A stretch of DNA of 64,000 bases from Macquaria australasica (GCA_005408345.1 SEMN01000944.1:62001-126000); one strand, 5' to 3'. Counted from the stretch's first letter, positions 24,701 through 32,754 are shown. The notes: a model not told the origin generated them from the sequence alone. Program-made: numbers and translations.

Positions 24701-27700
24701 ATCAGATGTTTTAAAGTAAACGTGACTCCACATTAATTCTAACAAAAGGAATGAAAGGAAGGAAGTGACCGGCTGAGATCTGAGCTAGCTTAGCTCCCAC
24801 ACACCTGAAACTAAACCCGACAGACACGACACTATGGAAACAGGACGACACTAAGAAATCAAGCTGATTGTCTCTGCAGAGGCAGTGAACTCATCTCTGA
24901 CTGGACGTCTTGAAATGTCTGAACTGAAGTTAACTGAAGGCTGAAAGTTAGCGCTCAGGTCACCAAGTCATAAACCTTTGGTTCAACTGTAACAGCCAAA
25001 CCAAATACAAAGTCTCTGTTCTACCAACAGAGAAACGAGTCTGTGCTTCCACCTCTTCCTCCTCCTCCTCCACCAGCTCCTTCAGCTGCTGCTGAGCCCC
25101 AACACACACCCAGAGAGAAACTGTTTGTTTTGTGTGTGTGTGTGACAGGAAGTACAGTCTCAGATGTGATGGAGGTGGTGGATCTGCTAGACGAGACGGA
25201 CGAGCTGACGGACAACTCGTCTGACGAGGAGCGAGTCGTCACCAAGATGACCAGTGTCAACACCGCCACTAACGTACGAAATGATCAATCAATTAGTTAC
25301 ATCAATAATCACATCAACAAAATATTTCTAATAGAGAAATGAAACCATTATTTAAGAAATGATTAAAACTTAACTTCTGTAGTTATTCTTTTACTCAATA
25401 ACAGTTTCATTAAAATTTATAGACATTTTAATTTCAGAATGTGACGACGTGAGATACAAAAGTGTCATTAAGAAATAAAATAAAAAGGGCATTTTTAAAT
25501 AAAATGTGTAATAAAATAAAAATGATATCCAATAAAATTGTGTTATTATGAAAAGAAGTTTAAATCATTTCTTAAATTGTTTCATTTAAACCTTTTTGAT
25601 AATGTTATTAATGTGATGTCAGAGTCGTGCGGAGATCCGACAGGTTGTGTCATCATGACGTCACTGTGTGTGTGTGTGTCTGTGTCAGACGGAGGATGGG
25701 GTTCAGAGCGTTGCCGTGGAGACAGTGGAGGAGAGCAGTCACCTGAATGCGGCTCAGAGGAGGCTGGCGAGCATCATGAGGAACGTGGAGTAAGAACTGA
25801 TTCACTTCCTGTCTGATCAGCGTGAGGTCACCATGACATCACTGAAACACTTGTTTAGTCCATCTGCGGTGGTGACGCTCCCCTGACGTGTTTGATGATT
25901 TTCTCTCAGCAGAAGCAGTGTGAGTGTCAAGTGTGTCGGAGCTCGGAGCTCAGTCACCAACAGCAGGAACTCTTCAAAGAGACTTCTGCAGGTAAAAGCT
26001 GCTGCAGCTCTTCCTCAGTTCAATATCCAACCATGGAGGAGCTCAGGCTACTTTAAAACACTTGTCGCACTCTCCACTTCCCGAGGAGATCATTCTCGTC
26101 CAGAACAAACGTCCAGAGAGAACAAAGAGCTTTTCTTCAGTATCACAGTGATCAGTGATAGTTGTCTGAACATCATGGTCCACTGCAGACAGGAGCTGCT
26201 GATGGAGACTGATACAGGCTGAAAACAGCCTACAGCTAACTCACTGTCTCCATGGTGACGTTATACTTCCTGTTTACATCCCCCAAAGCATCATGGGAAC
26301 TGTATTTACTAAAACTCAGAGCTGATTAAACTTCACATAGAAGAAAGACAACAAATAATAACAGGAGTGACTGAATCCATTAATATGAACTTAATATGAA
26401 CGTCTCATGGAGACAGCAGTGACAGCCTCGGGCTTCTTTACACACAGATGAGCAGGTTTGATCAGTGTGTGTTTGTGTTTCAGGCTCATCAGGAGATCCA
26501 GACTCTGCAGAGTGAGACGGAGAGACTGAAGAGACTGAAGGTCTGTCTGAACCAGCAGAGAGACGCCTTCATCCGAGAGATCTCCCAGAGATCAGGTGAG
26601 GGACCAGCTGATGAGGAGGAGGAGGAAGAGCTGTTCTTATTTTTAAACCATCTGTTAGTTGCTTAAAATGCTGAATGATGTGAAGAGACGAGTTGATGAG
26701 ACACTCGTCTGCTCCTTCACCTTCACACTGGCTCCGTTTCACTTCATATCAGATAAAACTCTTTCATTCACACTCAGTCACATTTATTCAGATCATAATC
26801 TCATTAGTCAGATTACAGTCTGTGTTCTGGGCTACATGTAAACCAGGTCGGTCCTCTTCCAGTCCAGAAGGAGGTTACAGTTTAGCTAGCGTTAGCTAAC
26901 ACAAACACATGGCGAAACAACGAGCGTTCAGTGGGTGAACCGATCAGGTAAACAGTGTCGGCCCGGCTTGACTGTAAAAGGTGTCACTGACCAGCAGGTG
27001 GAGCTGTAACCTGTATGTGTGTTTGTGGCTGCAGGTAAAAGTGAGCAGAGGATCCTGAGGAAGCTGCAGCACCTGTCTTCCAAACAGAGGAAGATGGAGA
27101 AGCAGCAGAGACTTCGAGCAGCCAATCAGGTGCCAGCAGCAGCAGGGGGCAGGGCCTCAGATACTCCAGCAGGAGACACGACTGATGATGACATCATAAT
27201 CACATCCTCCTACTGGCGGCAGCAGACTCCACAAGCCCTTCCCACTCCTGTTTCTGTCCCGCCCACCACCACACCTGTCCAGCAGGTATTGAAGCCCGTC
27301 CCGGCTCCTTGTGGTGTCTCCCACAATGCATCAGTGGTGAGGCACAGGCCGAGGACGATCCCCAACATCCTGTCTCGCAGTAAGAATCCAGCTCCGCCAC
27401 CGTGCCAGCTCACACACACTGTGGAGGGTAAGACTGAAGTACTGCAGGGCCGGAGACTTATTGATCGATCAGCTCAACAAACGGCTCGTTGGCTTGTAAT
27501 CGTCTGTCTGTGTCTAACTGCCTCTGTCGATCGATAAAGTTGTATTGATCTGGTGACTAAAGTTACAGTTCAGCAACAGAATTTATGTGACAACACTTCT
27601 GACTAACTAACTAATAACTGGCCCACAGACTGAGGACAGTTTAGTTACTAACTGGGTGAATTACTCAGTGAATTAGCTGGTTAGTTAATGAATTAGTGTC

Positions 27701-30220
27701 AGGTAATAATGTAGTGCTTCATGAGCATTAGTTGTTGTATTATCAGTTTTTCAGTATGATTTGATCGTATTGATTAATTGATCTGTAGTTCCAGCTGTGT
27801 TGACTCCCTTTTTCTTCTCTTCTCAGCTCCCACTGAGTCACTAAACTCAGACTGAGGACTTTCTGTTGTCTTTGTGTTGATTTCCTTCGTGTCTCCTTTT
27901 ATTTTCCAGAGTTGGCGTCTTTTCAGGCTCTGGTTCCGGCTGAGGTTCTGTCCTTGGTCCGTGGCACATTGCCAGGGCAACCGGTCCTGACACTGAGCCC
28001 GTTAATGGCGGGACCGACAATGCTGCAGGCGTCTCCTACACAAGGTACTGACTGCTCACTGTCACTCTGTTCTCTGCTTCAGCATGCTTTTATTTTGAAG
28101 TAAAACATGTCATCTTCCTGTCTGTAGGCGTGGCCTCAGTCACCCTCAACTTCCCCAGTCTGACCAATCAGCAGATCCATCTCACCTCACTGCCCCACCC
28201 CCCAACCGGTAAGATCTACAGCAGCTCACCTGACGTAACTAAACTAACTCACCTCACAGGTAACTAACCAACTAACTCACCTCACGGGTAACTAACCAAC
28301 TAACTCACCCCACATGTAACTAAACTAACTCACCTCGCTGGTAACTAACTAACCAACTAACTCACCTCACGGGTAACTAACCAACTAACTCACCCCACAT
28401 GTAACTAAACTAACTCACCTCACAGGTAACTAACCAACTAACTCACCTCATGGGTAACTAACCAACTAACTCACCCCACATGTAACTAAACTAACTCACC
28501 TCACTGGTAACTAACTAACCAACTAACTCACCTCACGGGTAACTAACCAACTAACTCACCTCACAGGTAACTAACTAACTAACCTCATATGTAACTAACC
28601 GACTAACTCACCTCACAGGTAACTAACTAACTCACCTCACAGGTAACTAACTAACCTCATATGTAACTAACCAACTAACTCACCTCACAGGTAACTAACT
28701 AACCTCACATGTAACTAAACTAACTCACCTCACAGGTAACTAACTAACCAACTAACTCACCTCAAGGGTAACTAACCAACTAACTCACCCCACATGTAAC
28801 TAAACTAACTCACCTCACGGGCAACTAACCAACTAACTCACCTCACAGGTAACTAAACTAACTAACTTACTAAATAACTAACTAAATAACTAACCAAACA
28901 ATCTCACAGGTAACTGAAATAACTAATGGAGTAGCTAAACTAACTAACTCACCTCACAGGTAACTGATTGTCTAACTTAACGTACTGACACAATAGCTAA
29001 CTACCTTTCAGCTTAACTAACTGACTAACCAACTGATAAATGAACTGATTTACTAAATGACTGAATGGCCCACCAACAGAATAACTCATGACTGACTCAC
29101 TAACTTGGTCACTTACCAACTGACCAACTCACCAACTAACTAACTGACTAACTTACCCACTGACTTACTGAACAAATGATCGGCTGAGTAAATAACTAAC
29201 CAACTGGGTTAACTAACTTATTGACTGACTTGTTCATTTACTAACCGACGAGCTGACCCAGTAACTAACTTATTAACTCATTAACTTATTAAAAGTAATT
29301 TTGTTGGTTTCTTATTCAGATATTTTCCACCCAGACATCAACTGTGTTTATCGTTTACAGCCGCAAACTTCAACAACCTGCTGCAACTGGTTCAACCAGC
29401 GACCACACTACAAGCACAACAACTACAGCCACAACAACTACAACAGCAACAACAACGACCTCCCCAGCAGCAGCAGGTCCTAGCAGGTCAGCCTCTCCCT
29501 CCTCCCCTGGTGGTCTCTGCTGGATCTGACCTCTCCTCAGACCAGACCAAAGACCAGGACCAGCCTCCATCCCAGACTCACACCACGCCTGAGTCCTCCT
29601 CCTCACCGGCTCCACCCTCCACTCAGGGCCCGTCGGCCTCTGCGTGCCCAGAGCCGGTCACAGTGGGGGGGCCTGTGGGGGCAGAGCAGCAGCAGGGGGA
29701 GACCAGAGAGGACGCCGACCACGAGAGTCTGACCTCCCTCCTCAATGAGATCGTCTTCCTCAACCAGCAGACTGTCACCACGGCGACGACAGCGGGGGTC
29801 CCGTTACCCAGGAAAACGTCCCCTAAGGCGGGGCGACGGGAGGAGGATGCTGCGGTGGGCGGAGCCGAGGAGCAAGGACACGCCCACAGCCCCTGGCTCT
29901 TGCAGCTGGACTCGGACTCTGATGACACCGTTACCACAGAAACGGAGGAGGCGGGGCTTAACGACCACGCTGGGACAGCACAGAGCGGACCCCAGTCTGG
30001 ACTTGCCAATGGGAGCACTAAAGGTGGTGTCCTGGCTCCGCCCCCTCTGCTACAGATGACCGTAGGCGGGGCCAAGGTGGTGGACCCCGCCAGTACTGAT
30101 GGAGCAGCAGGAGGGGGAGGAGGAGGAGGAGGAGGGGGGTTGAGGAGGGAGGGCAGCGTGGCCTGGAGGCCAATGCCGAGGCTGGTTCCTCTGGGGCTGA
30201 GAGGAAACCCCCCCAGTTGA
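5677..30220 (+). CDS. mga: MAX dimerization protein MGA (27 coding exons, full length)
   Basis: MGA is a nuclear dual DNA-binding protein. Its T-box can bind Brachyury-type sites, and its bHLH-zipper pairs with MAX on E-boxes; in PRC1.6 (with PCGF6, RING2, L3MBTL2 and E2F6/DP1) it silences germline and meiotic genes. Joining 27 exons gives 9,165 nt including stop, about 3,054 residues, with all phases consistent. Order: T-box about 104-289; Ser/Pro/Thr-rich region about 370-1425; Cys-rich conserved domain about 1427-1560; Lys-rich and Pro-rich linkers; bHLH-zipper about 2348-2425; coiled coil about 2530-2590; Gln-rich stretch and conserved tail with WRPMPRLVPLGL before the stop. The start at 5677 is the first ATG in frame after the acceptor at 5604; three upstream ATGs in the same exon are out of frame or closed. 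Fish can carry two paralogues (mgaa/mgab) and I cannot tell which this is. The gene looks intact. Confidence 0.93.
7660..9529 (+). CDS. mga: MGA coding exon 3: long Ser/Pro/Thr-rich region
   Basis: The largest exon, 1,870 nt, encodes residues about 370-993. It is low-complexity (many SPxxS and TSxxPS runs, KHKKKSRRRK near the end) and disordered in character, and ends with EEQLFISFTSK, a segment conserved in human MGA. The acceptor is a CAGCAG tandem, so the exon may start at 7660 or 7663, both in frame. Donor AAG|GTAAAA at 9529. The following 835-bp intron has nothing recognisable. Confidence 0.93.
10365..10470 (+). CDS. mga: MGA coding exon 4
   Basis: It continues the conserved segment directly: SFTSK|EALKLHTLDSS. 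Acceptor ATATTTCAG, donor AATG|GTAACA, 106 nt, ending in phase 1. The next intron (10471-11330) holds a TTAGCCTAGCTT repeat copy and a SINE-like hairpin tail. Confidence 0.9.
10560..10625 (+). repeat. Dispersed TTAGCCTAGCTTAGC repeat, copy A
   Basis: It shares GTTTAGCCTAGCTT followed by GCATAAAGACTGGAAGCAGGG with three copies near 50.3-50.8 kb. This is a fish-type interspersed repeat whose family name I do not know. Confidence 0.55.
10953..11025 (+). repeat. SINE/LINE-tail-like hairpin and TATCT repeat
   Basis: A perfect 13-bp inverted repeat (ATTGTCCCACAGC at 10953-10965, its complement at 10978-10990) with a 12-nt loop is followed by AAAGGCTTATCTTATTTTATCTTATC. The GTGGGACAATAAAGG-plus-(TATCT)n arrangement is typical of the 3' tail of a fish non-LTR retroposon. 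Confidence 0.6.
11331..11432 (+). CDS. mga: MGA coding exon 5
   Basis: 102 nt, acceptor GTGTTCAG, donor GAAG|GTATGT. It encodes LLRDLKLMRHRQVIHPVLQE, strongly conserved in human MGA. It begins a conserved central region that continues through exon 7. Confidence 0.93.
11685..11813 (+). CDS. mga: MGA coding exon 6
   Basis: 129 nt, acceptor AACTCAG, donor CAGG|GTTAGG. It encodes VGLKMNLLDPSLAIDLQYLG, which continues the conserved central region, then a Pro-rich turn. Phase 1 on both sides. Confidence 0.92.
11891..12013 (+). CDS. mga: MGA coding exon 7
   Basis: 123 nt, acceptor TGTCTCCAG, donor GAAG|GTCATT. It encodes FVSRTGKTTDVTQIKGWREK, highly conserved with human MGA. The intron before it is only 77 bp. 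Confidence 0.92.
12127..12965 (+). CDS. mga: MGA coding exon 8
   Basis: 839 nt, acceptor CCTGCAG at 12126, donor AACG|GTAAGA. The first half is conserved (NLSAFCSDMLDEYLENEGKL, VYELPTRSTSYVRTLDSVLK), followed by a Pro/Lys-rich stretch with basic runs (KKRKKLKPK, a possible nuclear localisation signal) and then SGRPVMTRAVLRQKDLEDGV leading into the Cys-rich domain. The following 380-bp intron contains a dispersed repeat. Confidence 0.92.
13140..13255 (+). repeat. Dispersed AGTACTTTTACTT-type repeat, copy 2
   Basis: It contains TTGCATAATGAGTACTTTTACTTTTGG and TTTTGATGCTAAAACTTTGG-like text shared with the copy near 47.03 kb. It lies in the intron before coding exon 9. Confidence 0.6.
13346..13616 (+). 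CDS. mga: MGA coding exon 9: Cys-rich conserved domain
   Basis: 271 nt, acceptor TCCTCAG, donor TACA|GTGAGT. It is dense in cysteine (PPCLNEFCRLGCVCSSL, HCSRISHCGRPPCMFGCSC), a pattern suggesting metal binding; it corresponds to the domain annotated as DUF4801 in MGA, whose function is not settled. It ends in the basic run KKRKRRMKMAYS. The 394-bp intron that follows shows nothing recognisable. Confidence 0.92.
14011..14138 (+). CDS. mga: MGA coding exon 10
   Basis: 128 nt, acceptor ACTCATAG, donor CCACT|GTAAGG. It encodes ILKEADSVSQPAERVRTLWK, a helical continuation of the Cys-rich domain, then an acidic/Pro segment. The intron after it (14139-14781) carries a dispersed repeat. Confidence 0.85.
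14335..14530 (-). repeat. Dispersed AGTACTTTTACTT-type repeat, copy 3
   Basis: It contains GACTCAAGTAAAGTACAAGTAC and CTTAAGTACAGTACTTAAGTAAATGTAC-like text, the opposite end of the same family seen at 1.6 kb and 59.35 kb. Confidence 0.55.
14782..14865 (+). CDS. mga: MGA coding exon 11 (basic)
   Basis: 84 nt, acceptor GTCTGCAG, donor CAGCAG|GTAAAG, phase 0 on both sides. It encodes 28 residues with RGYRGKKKKSRKLKQQ, a strongly basic patch. Support is splice consensus and frame; the sequence itself is not distinctive. The 413-bp intron after it has nothing recognisable. Confidence 0.75.
15279..15414 (+). CDS. mga: MGA coding exon 12 with SKQEK triplication
   Basis: 136 nt, acceptor TTCCTCCAG, donor GCAG|GTAGGT. 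A perfect 15-bp unit (TCTAAACAGGAAAAG) is repeated three times at 15285-15329, giving SKQEK x3 followed by SK. The rest is Lys-rich. The 805-bp intron that follows shows nothing recognisable. Confidence 0.8.
16220..16575 (+). CDS. mga: MGA coding exon 13: conserved globular segment
   Basis: 356 nt, acceptor TTTCATCAG, donor CAGCAG|GTAGAC. It encodes RLIILAECKWLSDADRNHVL and EPFWIRKYLISPISQTVEES then CIQYKIHISRP. This resembles a conserved central block of vertebrate MGA with predicted mixed alpha/beta character and no named domain known to me. The 696-bp intron after it holds nothing recognisable. Confidence 0.88.
17272..17535 (+). CDS. mga: MGA coding exon 14 (acidic)
   Basis: 264 nt, phase 0 on both sides, acceptor CTCGGCAG, donor GTCCAG|GTAAGA. 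It encodes an acidic stretch (EEVEEGD-like) followed by VSMALPFLTGISPAGFLSAN. Human MGA has a related PFLTGISPAGFL-type motif as far as I recall. Confidence 0.85.
17842..18114 (+). CDS. mga: MGA coding exon 15
   Basis: 273 nt, acceptor CTCCACAG. It encodes VNGKVYPLAKIQLGKMGALH and PANRLAAYLTGRVG, a highly conserved segment, then a Ser/Pro-rich tail. Donor choice is uncertain: CAG|GTGAAC (end 18114) pairs in frame with the next exon starting at 18385, whereas CAG|GTCTCA (end 18067) pairs in frame with a start at 18383. Confidence 0.85.
18385..18565 (+). CDS. mga: MGA coding exon 16
   Basis: 181 nt from the second AG of CACAGAG, or 183 nt from the first if the upstream donor at 18067 is used. 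Donor ACAG|GTAACA. It encodes a low-complexity segment with RRVVTVMVYPASTRGASQVR. The following 1,064-bp intron contains an apparent hAT-like terminus near 19.56-19.59 kb and otherwise nothing recognisable. Confidence 0.75.
19555..19595 (-). mobile_element. hAT-like MITE terminus (fragment)
   Basis: On the minus strand this reads ATGGTTCTCAACCTGAGGCTC, resembling the CAGTGGTTCTCAACCTGGGG-type ends of hAT non-autonomous elements. A second fragment with the same start is at 34.72 kb on the plus strand. The other end was not found. Confidence 0.35.
19630..19908 (+). CDS. mga: MGA coding exon 17
   Basis: 279 nt, acceptor GTGTTTCAG, donor AGAG|GTGAGG. It encodes QRMVLQPVQAASGLQYYRRP then DGKLVQLVPISQLR, strongly conserved in vertebrate MGA. 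Phase 1 on both sides. Confidence 0.93.
20002..20792 (+). CDS. mga: MGA coding exon 18
   Basis: 791 nt, acceptor CCCTCCAG, donor CCAT|GTAAGA. A Pro/Ser-rich region carries two conserved islands, TCTFKILPANSSKEPIIVTC and SFTIVQPHPPATPMYLINLK. It ends with an acidic patch (SSDFGDETDSEEESVFNIH) just before the bHLH, as in human MGA. The 703-bp intron after it carries a dispersed repeat. Confidence 0.92.
20850..21270. repeat. Dispersed AGTACTTTTACTT-type repeat, copy 4
   Basis: It has both ends of the family: AAAGTACATTTACTCAAGTACTTCC-like text at the left and CTGAGTACTTTTACTTTTGATAC, then GTAGTATTTGTATACCGTGGTG at the right. The same GTATTTGTACAGTGTGGTATTAGTA end occurs at 59.84 kb. Confidence 0.6.
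21496..21618 (+). CDS. mga: MGA coding exon 19: basic region, helix 1 and loop
   Basis: 123 nt, acceptor TCTGCAG, donor AAGAAG|GTCAGA. It encodes RHIHNVMEKQRRGKMLQLFE then the loop. The basic region keeps the H-N-E-RR pattern (HNVMEKQRR) that contacts CANNTG E-boxes in bHLH-zip proteins. This supports MAX-dependent E-box binding. Confidence 0.93.
21797..21908 (+). CDS. mga: MGA coding exon 20: helix 2 and leucine zipper
   Basis: 112 nt, acceptor TATTGCAG, donor ACAG|GTATGA. It encodes AVLVIQELRRTEKDLERKKR then RLMKRRDDFL, with spaced leucines continuing helix 2 into a zipper. The intron that follows is interrupted by a 2.7-kb LINE. Confidence 0.92.
21948..21960 (+). repeat. Left target-site duplication of the LINE
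   Basis: ATAACATAATTGA is repeated exactly at 24661-24673, so the element between was inserted by target-primed reverse transcription. Confidence 0.9.
21961..24660 (+). mobile_element. Rex3/RTE-clade non-LTR retrotransposon, degenerate
   Basis: The element lies sense in an MGA intron between perfect 13-bp target duplications. The first frame (about 22012-23510) is an apurinic-type endonuclease domain (GMWNVSSLAGKEPELVWEVE, VVCTYAPNSSSEYPAFLEFL) and a linker. The second part is reverse transcriptase: CGFRPGRGT, CFVDLEKAFD at about 23586 in another frame, VGLRQGCPLSPILF, and FADDVVLLAS (catalytic aspartates) at about 23881. The C-terminal region to 24633 ends in PPRPGPG and stop, then GCGGAAGAAAATGGATGGATGG, a short GATG-repeat tail described for Rex3. 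It is dead: several frameshifts, a stop near 23698, and an internal deletion that joins the linker (SVEEAEFEEQCGFRPG) to the middle of the RT. Endonuclease positions that are usually Asp and His look changed (LLGAFNAHVG, STDIHLVV). Rex3 is preferred over other RTE elements from recall only. Confidence 0.85.
24661..24673 (+). repeat. Right target-site duplication of the LINE
   Basis: Exact copy of the 13 bp at 21948-21960, directly after the GATG-repeat tail. Confidence 0.9.
25149..25273 (+). CDS. mga: MGA coding exon 21 (acidic)
   Basis: 125 nt. The acceptor is TGTGTGTGTGACAG at 25148; the tempting CAG at 25030 would break the frame. It encodes VSDVMEVVDLLDETDELTDN and SSDEERVV, an acidic segment. 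The donor AAC|GTACGA is weak. The 415-bp intron after it is AT-rich with nothing recognisable. Confidence 0.78.
25689..25789 (+). CDS. mga: MGA coding exon 22
   Basis: 101 nt, acceptor TGTGTCAG, donor GTGGA|GTAAGA, ending in phase 2. It encodes a mostly helical stretch (SSHLNAAQRRLASIMRNV). Support is frame and splice consensus. Confidence 0.78.
25910..25991 (+). CDS. mga: MGA coding exon 23
   Basis: 82 nt with a tandem CAGCAG acceptor, so it can start at 25910 or 25913, both in frame (DRSSV or ESSV). It encodes RSSVTNSRNSSKRLLQ. Donor CTGCAG|GTAAAA. The 492-bp intron after it shows nothing recognisable. Confidence 0.75.
26484..26595 (+). CDS. mga: MGA coding exon 24: coiled coil
   Basis: 112 nt, acceptor GTGTTTCAG, donor ATCAG|GTGAGG. 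It encodes AHQEIQTLQSETERLKRLKV then CLNQQRDAFIREIS, with heptad-like leucines. This is a second coiled coil about 100 residues after the zipper. The 439-bp intron after it shows nothing recognisable. Confidence 0.88.
27035..27427 (+). CDS. mga: MGA coding exon 25
   Basis: 393 nt, acceptor GGCTGCAG, donor GAGG|GTAAGA. The coiled coil continues (QRILRKLQHLSSKQRKMEKQ), then an acidic patch (DTTDDDIIITSSYWRQQ) and a Pro/Val-rich stretch with RPRTIPNILSRSKNP, a conserved island. Confidence 0.88.
27910..28044 (+). CDS. mga: MGA coding exon 26
   Basis: 135 nt, acceptor TTTTCCAG, donor CAAG|GTACTG. It encodes FQALVPAEVLSLVRGTLPGQ and PVLTLSPLMAGPTML, conserved in vertebrate MGA. Confidence 0.9.
28128..28208 (+). 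CDS. mga: MGA coding exon 27
   Basis: 81 nt, acceptor GTCTGTAG, donor ACCG|GTAAGA. It encodes GVASVTLNFPSLTNQQIHLT then a Pro-rich end. A long GTAAC-rich minisatellite begins about 20 bp after its donor. Confidence 0.85.
28230..29310 (+). repeat. CTAACTCACCTCACAGGTAACTAAC minisatellite, decaying to the right
   Basis: Units of roughly 25-35 bp are built from CTAACTCACCTCACAGGTAAC plus TAAC/CAACTAA spacers. They are regular to about 28860 and then degenerate into ACTAACTGAC-like text up to about 29300. It fills most of the last MGA intron (28209-29360). At least nine units contain CAGGTAACT/CAGGTAACTAA, a good match to a 5' splice site. Confidence 0.93.
29361..30220 (+). CDS. mga: MGA coding exon 28: C-terminal tail and stop
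   Basis: 860 nt, acceptor CGTTTACAG, ending at TGA 30218-30220. It starts with NFNNLLQLVQP, a Gln-rich run, then the conserved helix SLTSLLNEIVFLNQQ, acidic patches (LQLDSDSDD), a ten-glycine run near 30110, and the conserved end SVAWRPMPRLVPLGLRG. Confidence 0.93.
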
Positions 30221-31340
30221 CCTCACACATGACTGATGATGTCACAGCTGGTTTAGGATCAGCTGACCTCACCAAGCTTGACTATGATGATGTCACAGCT
30301 GATTTAGAACCTCATTGGTCGTCTGCAGGCAGCTCTCTGATTGGCTGTTCCAGTTCTGTTTCCACATTTCAGCGACAGTTTGTGTTGAAATATTTCCTCT
30401 AAAGCAGAAACACGTGACACACCTGAAGGCCAATCAGAAGCCCCGCTGTTGCCTTGACGACGACTCAGATCATTTCATTCATGTTTACAGACGATCAGAG
30501 ATTATGTTCAGCAGAACCTTTTATTTATTGTCAGTTGTCTGAGTTTAAACTCTTCAGCTCCGTCCTCTTGGCTCTCTCTGGACGCTCCACCTGAAGGCAG
30601 CAACGTGCAACCACGGCAACTGTTAATTGATGGGTCACAGTTGCCATGGAAACTGTTCTTTACTCTCATTGGAAGATTGTTGGCAGAAGAAATTTGAGTC
30701 CATGTTTTCAATCATTGCAGGATGATGTTGAACTGTTAGTGCCTCTGTGGTATCCAAAGATCTGAGTGTGTGTGTGTGGACGGCCTGGAAAATGCAACAA
30801 AACACTGCGTTTTACATTTAAAGGATTTTCATTCAAATCATTTCAGTTTGCTTGACGTCAGTCAGCTCCAGTTTGACTTCGTTTCAAGCTGAATTTTTGA
30901 GTCATTGGTCAAAGAAAAGGTGCGACAGGAGCTGATATTAAAAATAATAATAATACGTTTTTCAGTTTATTTCTATCCGAATAGAGAGAATCCGAAGTTC
31001 AGTTAGGGTTTATGAGTTCAGTTCTTCATATTTAAACAATAGAAACACTAACACGGCAGCTTGTGCCTCACCTGGACTCACCTGTACCTGCTCAGTGTTC
31101 ACACAGCTCCACAGGACAATTGAAGGACCAGTCTGGTTTCAAACCATCAATCAAGAGAAGCTGCTTCTCTTTGTGTTGGAGGATAACAGTGTACAGTTGT
31201 TCTGTTGGGTTTGTTTTTCTTAAATTTGTATTTTTGTACGTGTTGAAGAACCTCTGATGTAAAAATGTGTTGTCTGGAGGCCTAAAGATGCCCCGCAATA
31301 TTACACCAATAGAAATAAAGTTGGAAAATGGACCTCGGAC
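30221..31340 (+). other. mga: MGA 3' UTR
   Basis: About 1.1 kb from the stop to just past the poly(A) signal. It has no coding potential. The beginning has a repeated GATGATGTCACAGCTG-type motif (30235-30305). Confidence 0.75.
31314..31319 (+). promoter_or_regulatory. mga: Poly(A) signal AATAAA of MGA
   Basis: Canonical hexamer 1.1 kb after the stop, the first good one on this strand. Confidence 0.7.
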
Positions 31341-32126
31341 TCCTGAGCTGTACCTGTCAGTGTGAACGCACGTCTGCTCTCAAAATATCAAGTGGAAGAA
31401 CTGAAGAACAGGACTGAGACGGAAGATAGAAAGTTTTTCAGTGTATGCGCCAGGTGAGCAATTGTTACTGGACTGAACGGGCGCCATGTTTGAATCTTTG
31501 GGTTCTTATAATACATCCATGGTTTGTGTTTTTGTTTTATAACAGCAGAGGAAGAAGAGATGCTGATTGGCTGTCGTCAGTGCGAGGACAGACAGTTAAG
31601 TTTTTAATAAAACGCTGTTTATCAACTTTGTGGACTGCTGTTGTTAGCATGCTAGCCATGCTAGCTCCTGCACTGTCCTGTTCCGTCCTGCTTTTGGTCA
31701 CAGTCACACCTGTAAATTTCACCAGGTGATTTTGGTCCAACTGCGACACCAGTCAATATATGGAATTGATTAGACTTCTGTCCAATCAGGTTACAGTCTG
31801 TCAATCACGTGATCATAGGCTCAGAAACTGTGGAAACATCTGGATTTTTTAATCTGAATATATTAACCTTTATTTTTTTTTTATATATATATGTATATAT
31901 GTGTGTGTCTATATATACGTATATTCACAATTGAAACATTCAGTTGCTTGTAATATTTTAATTGTTTTGGCCTTTCTTTGCTTCCATACATTTCAACACT
32001 GGCTTCTGAAAAGAGCAAATACATCACATTTTTGATCTACTTGAATTAAATAAATGCAATAAAAATGTCTAAATGAATAACTAGAAAAGAAAGATGTTCG
32101 TCGTAAAGCTGCAGTTCGTGTCTCGG

Positions 32127-32196
32127 CCGCTGGGGGGCGCTGCTGCTTCACGGTTCACTGCAGCGTGGAGGCGTCACACACTACGACACCGGAAGT
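32127..32196 (+). promoter_or_regulatory. Candidate CTCF site and ETS motif
   Basis: CCGCTGGGGGGCGCTGCTG at 32127-32145 fits the core of the CTCF consensus (GGGGGCGC with flanking CCxC). ACCGGAAGT at 32188-32196 is an exact ETS/GABP-type motif. They stand in a short GC-rich island within AT-rich intergenic DNA. Motif match only. Confidence 0.35.
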
Positions 32197-32754
32197 TAGG
32201 AGACTACCGTCAAAGTAAAAGCAAGGCGTTGGCGTGGAAACGGTAGTTTGTGTTCTTATATTTCAAATAAAAGAAATGAGAAGAAGCGTACAGACGTATT
32301 ATCAACAAACTACTTCAAATATCAAACAGACTGACTAACTGAGCGTGCAGTAGAATAACCCTTTTCATAGGGTTAGATGTAGATTATATTATTGGATTAT
32401 TATTACTGATGCATCAGTGTGTCAGCAGCATTTTACTGTCGCAGCTAATTTAACTACTTTATAAACTAACTGCAAAAGCCTCAATCATACAAAATGATGT
32501 TTGCTGTAACTGGCTCCTAAAAACTTTACTTTTAAAAAGTAAAACTAAATCTGCCAGTGGAGGAAGAGTTTTTAGATTCCAGTTCAAATGAACTGAAGAA
32601 CTGACTTCAGAAAATATTTGAAACAAATTGATTTGCATAGAAACAGGAAGCGATATTCTTTCTTTCCATGATTTGAGAAAATAAGATTTTTTAGGGAACA
32701 AATGAATCATAATTTAAAAGGTGATCACGTGTTTTATATCAAAATAAAATCTTA

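Noticed and set aside
25031..25148. Extending MGA exon 21 upstream to the CAG at 25030
   Set aside because: The Pro-rich frame looks coding, but its phase does not fit exon 20; only the acceptor at 25148 keeps the frame.
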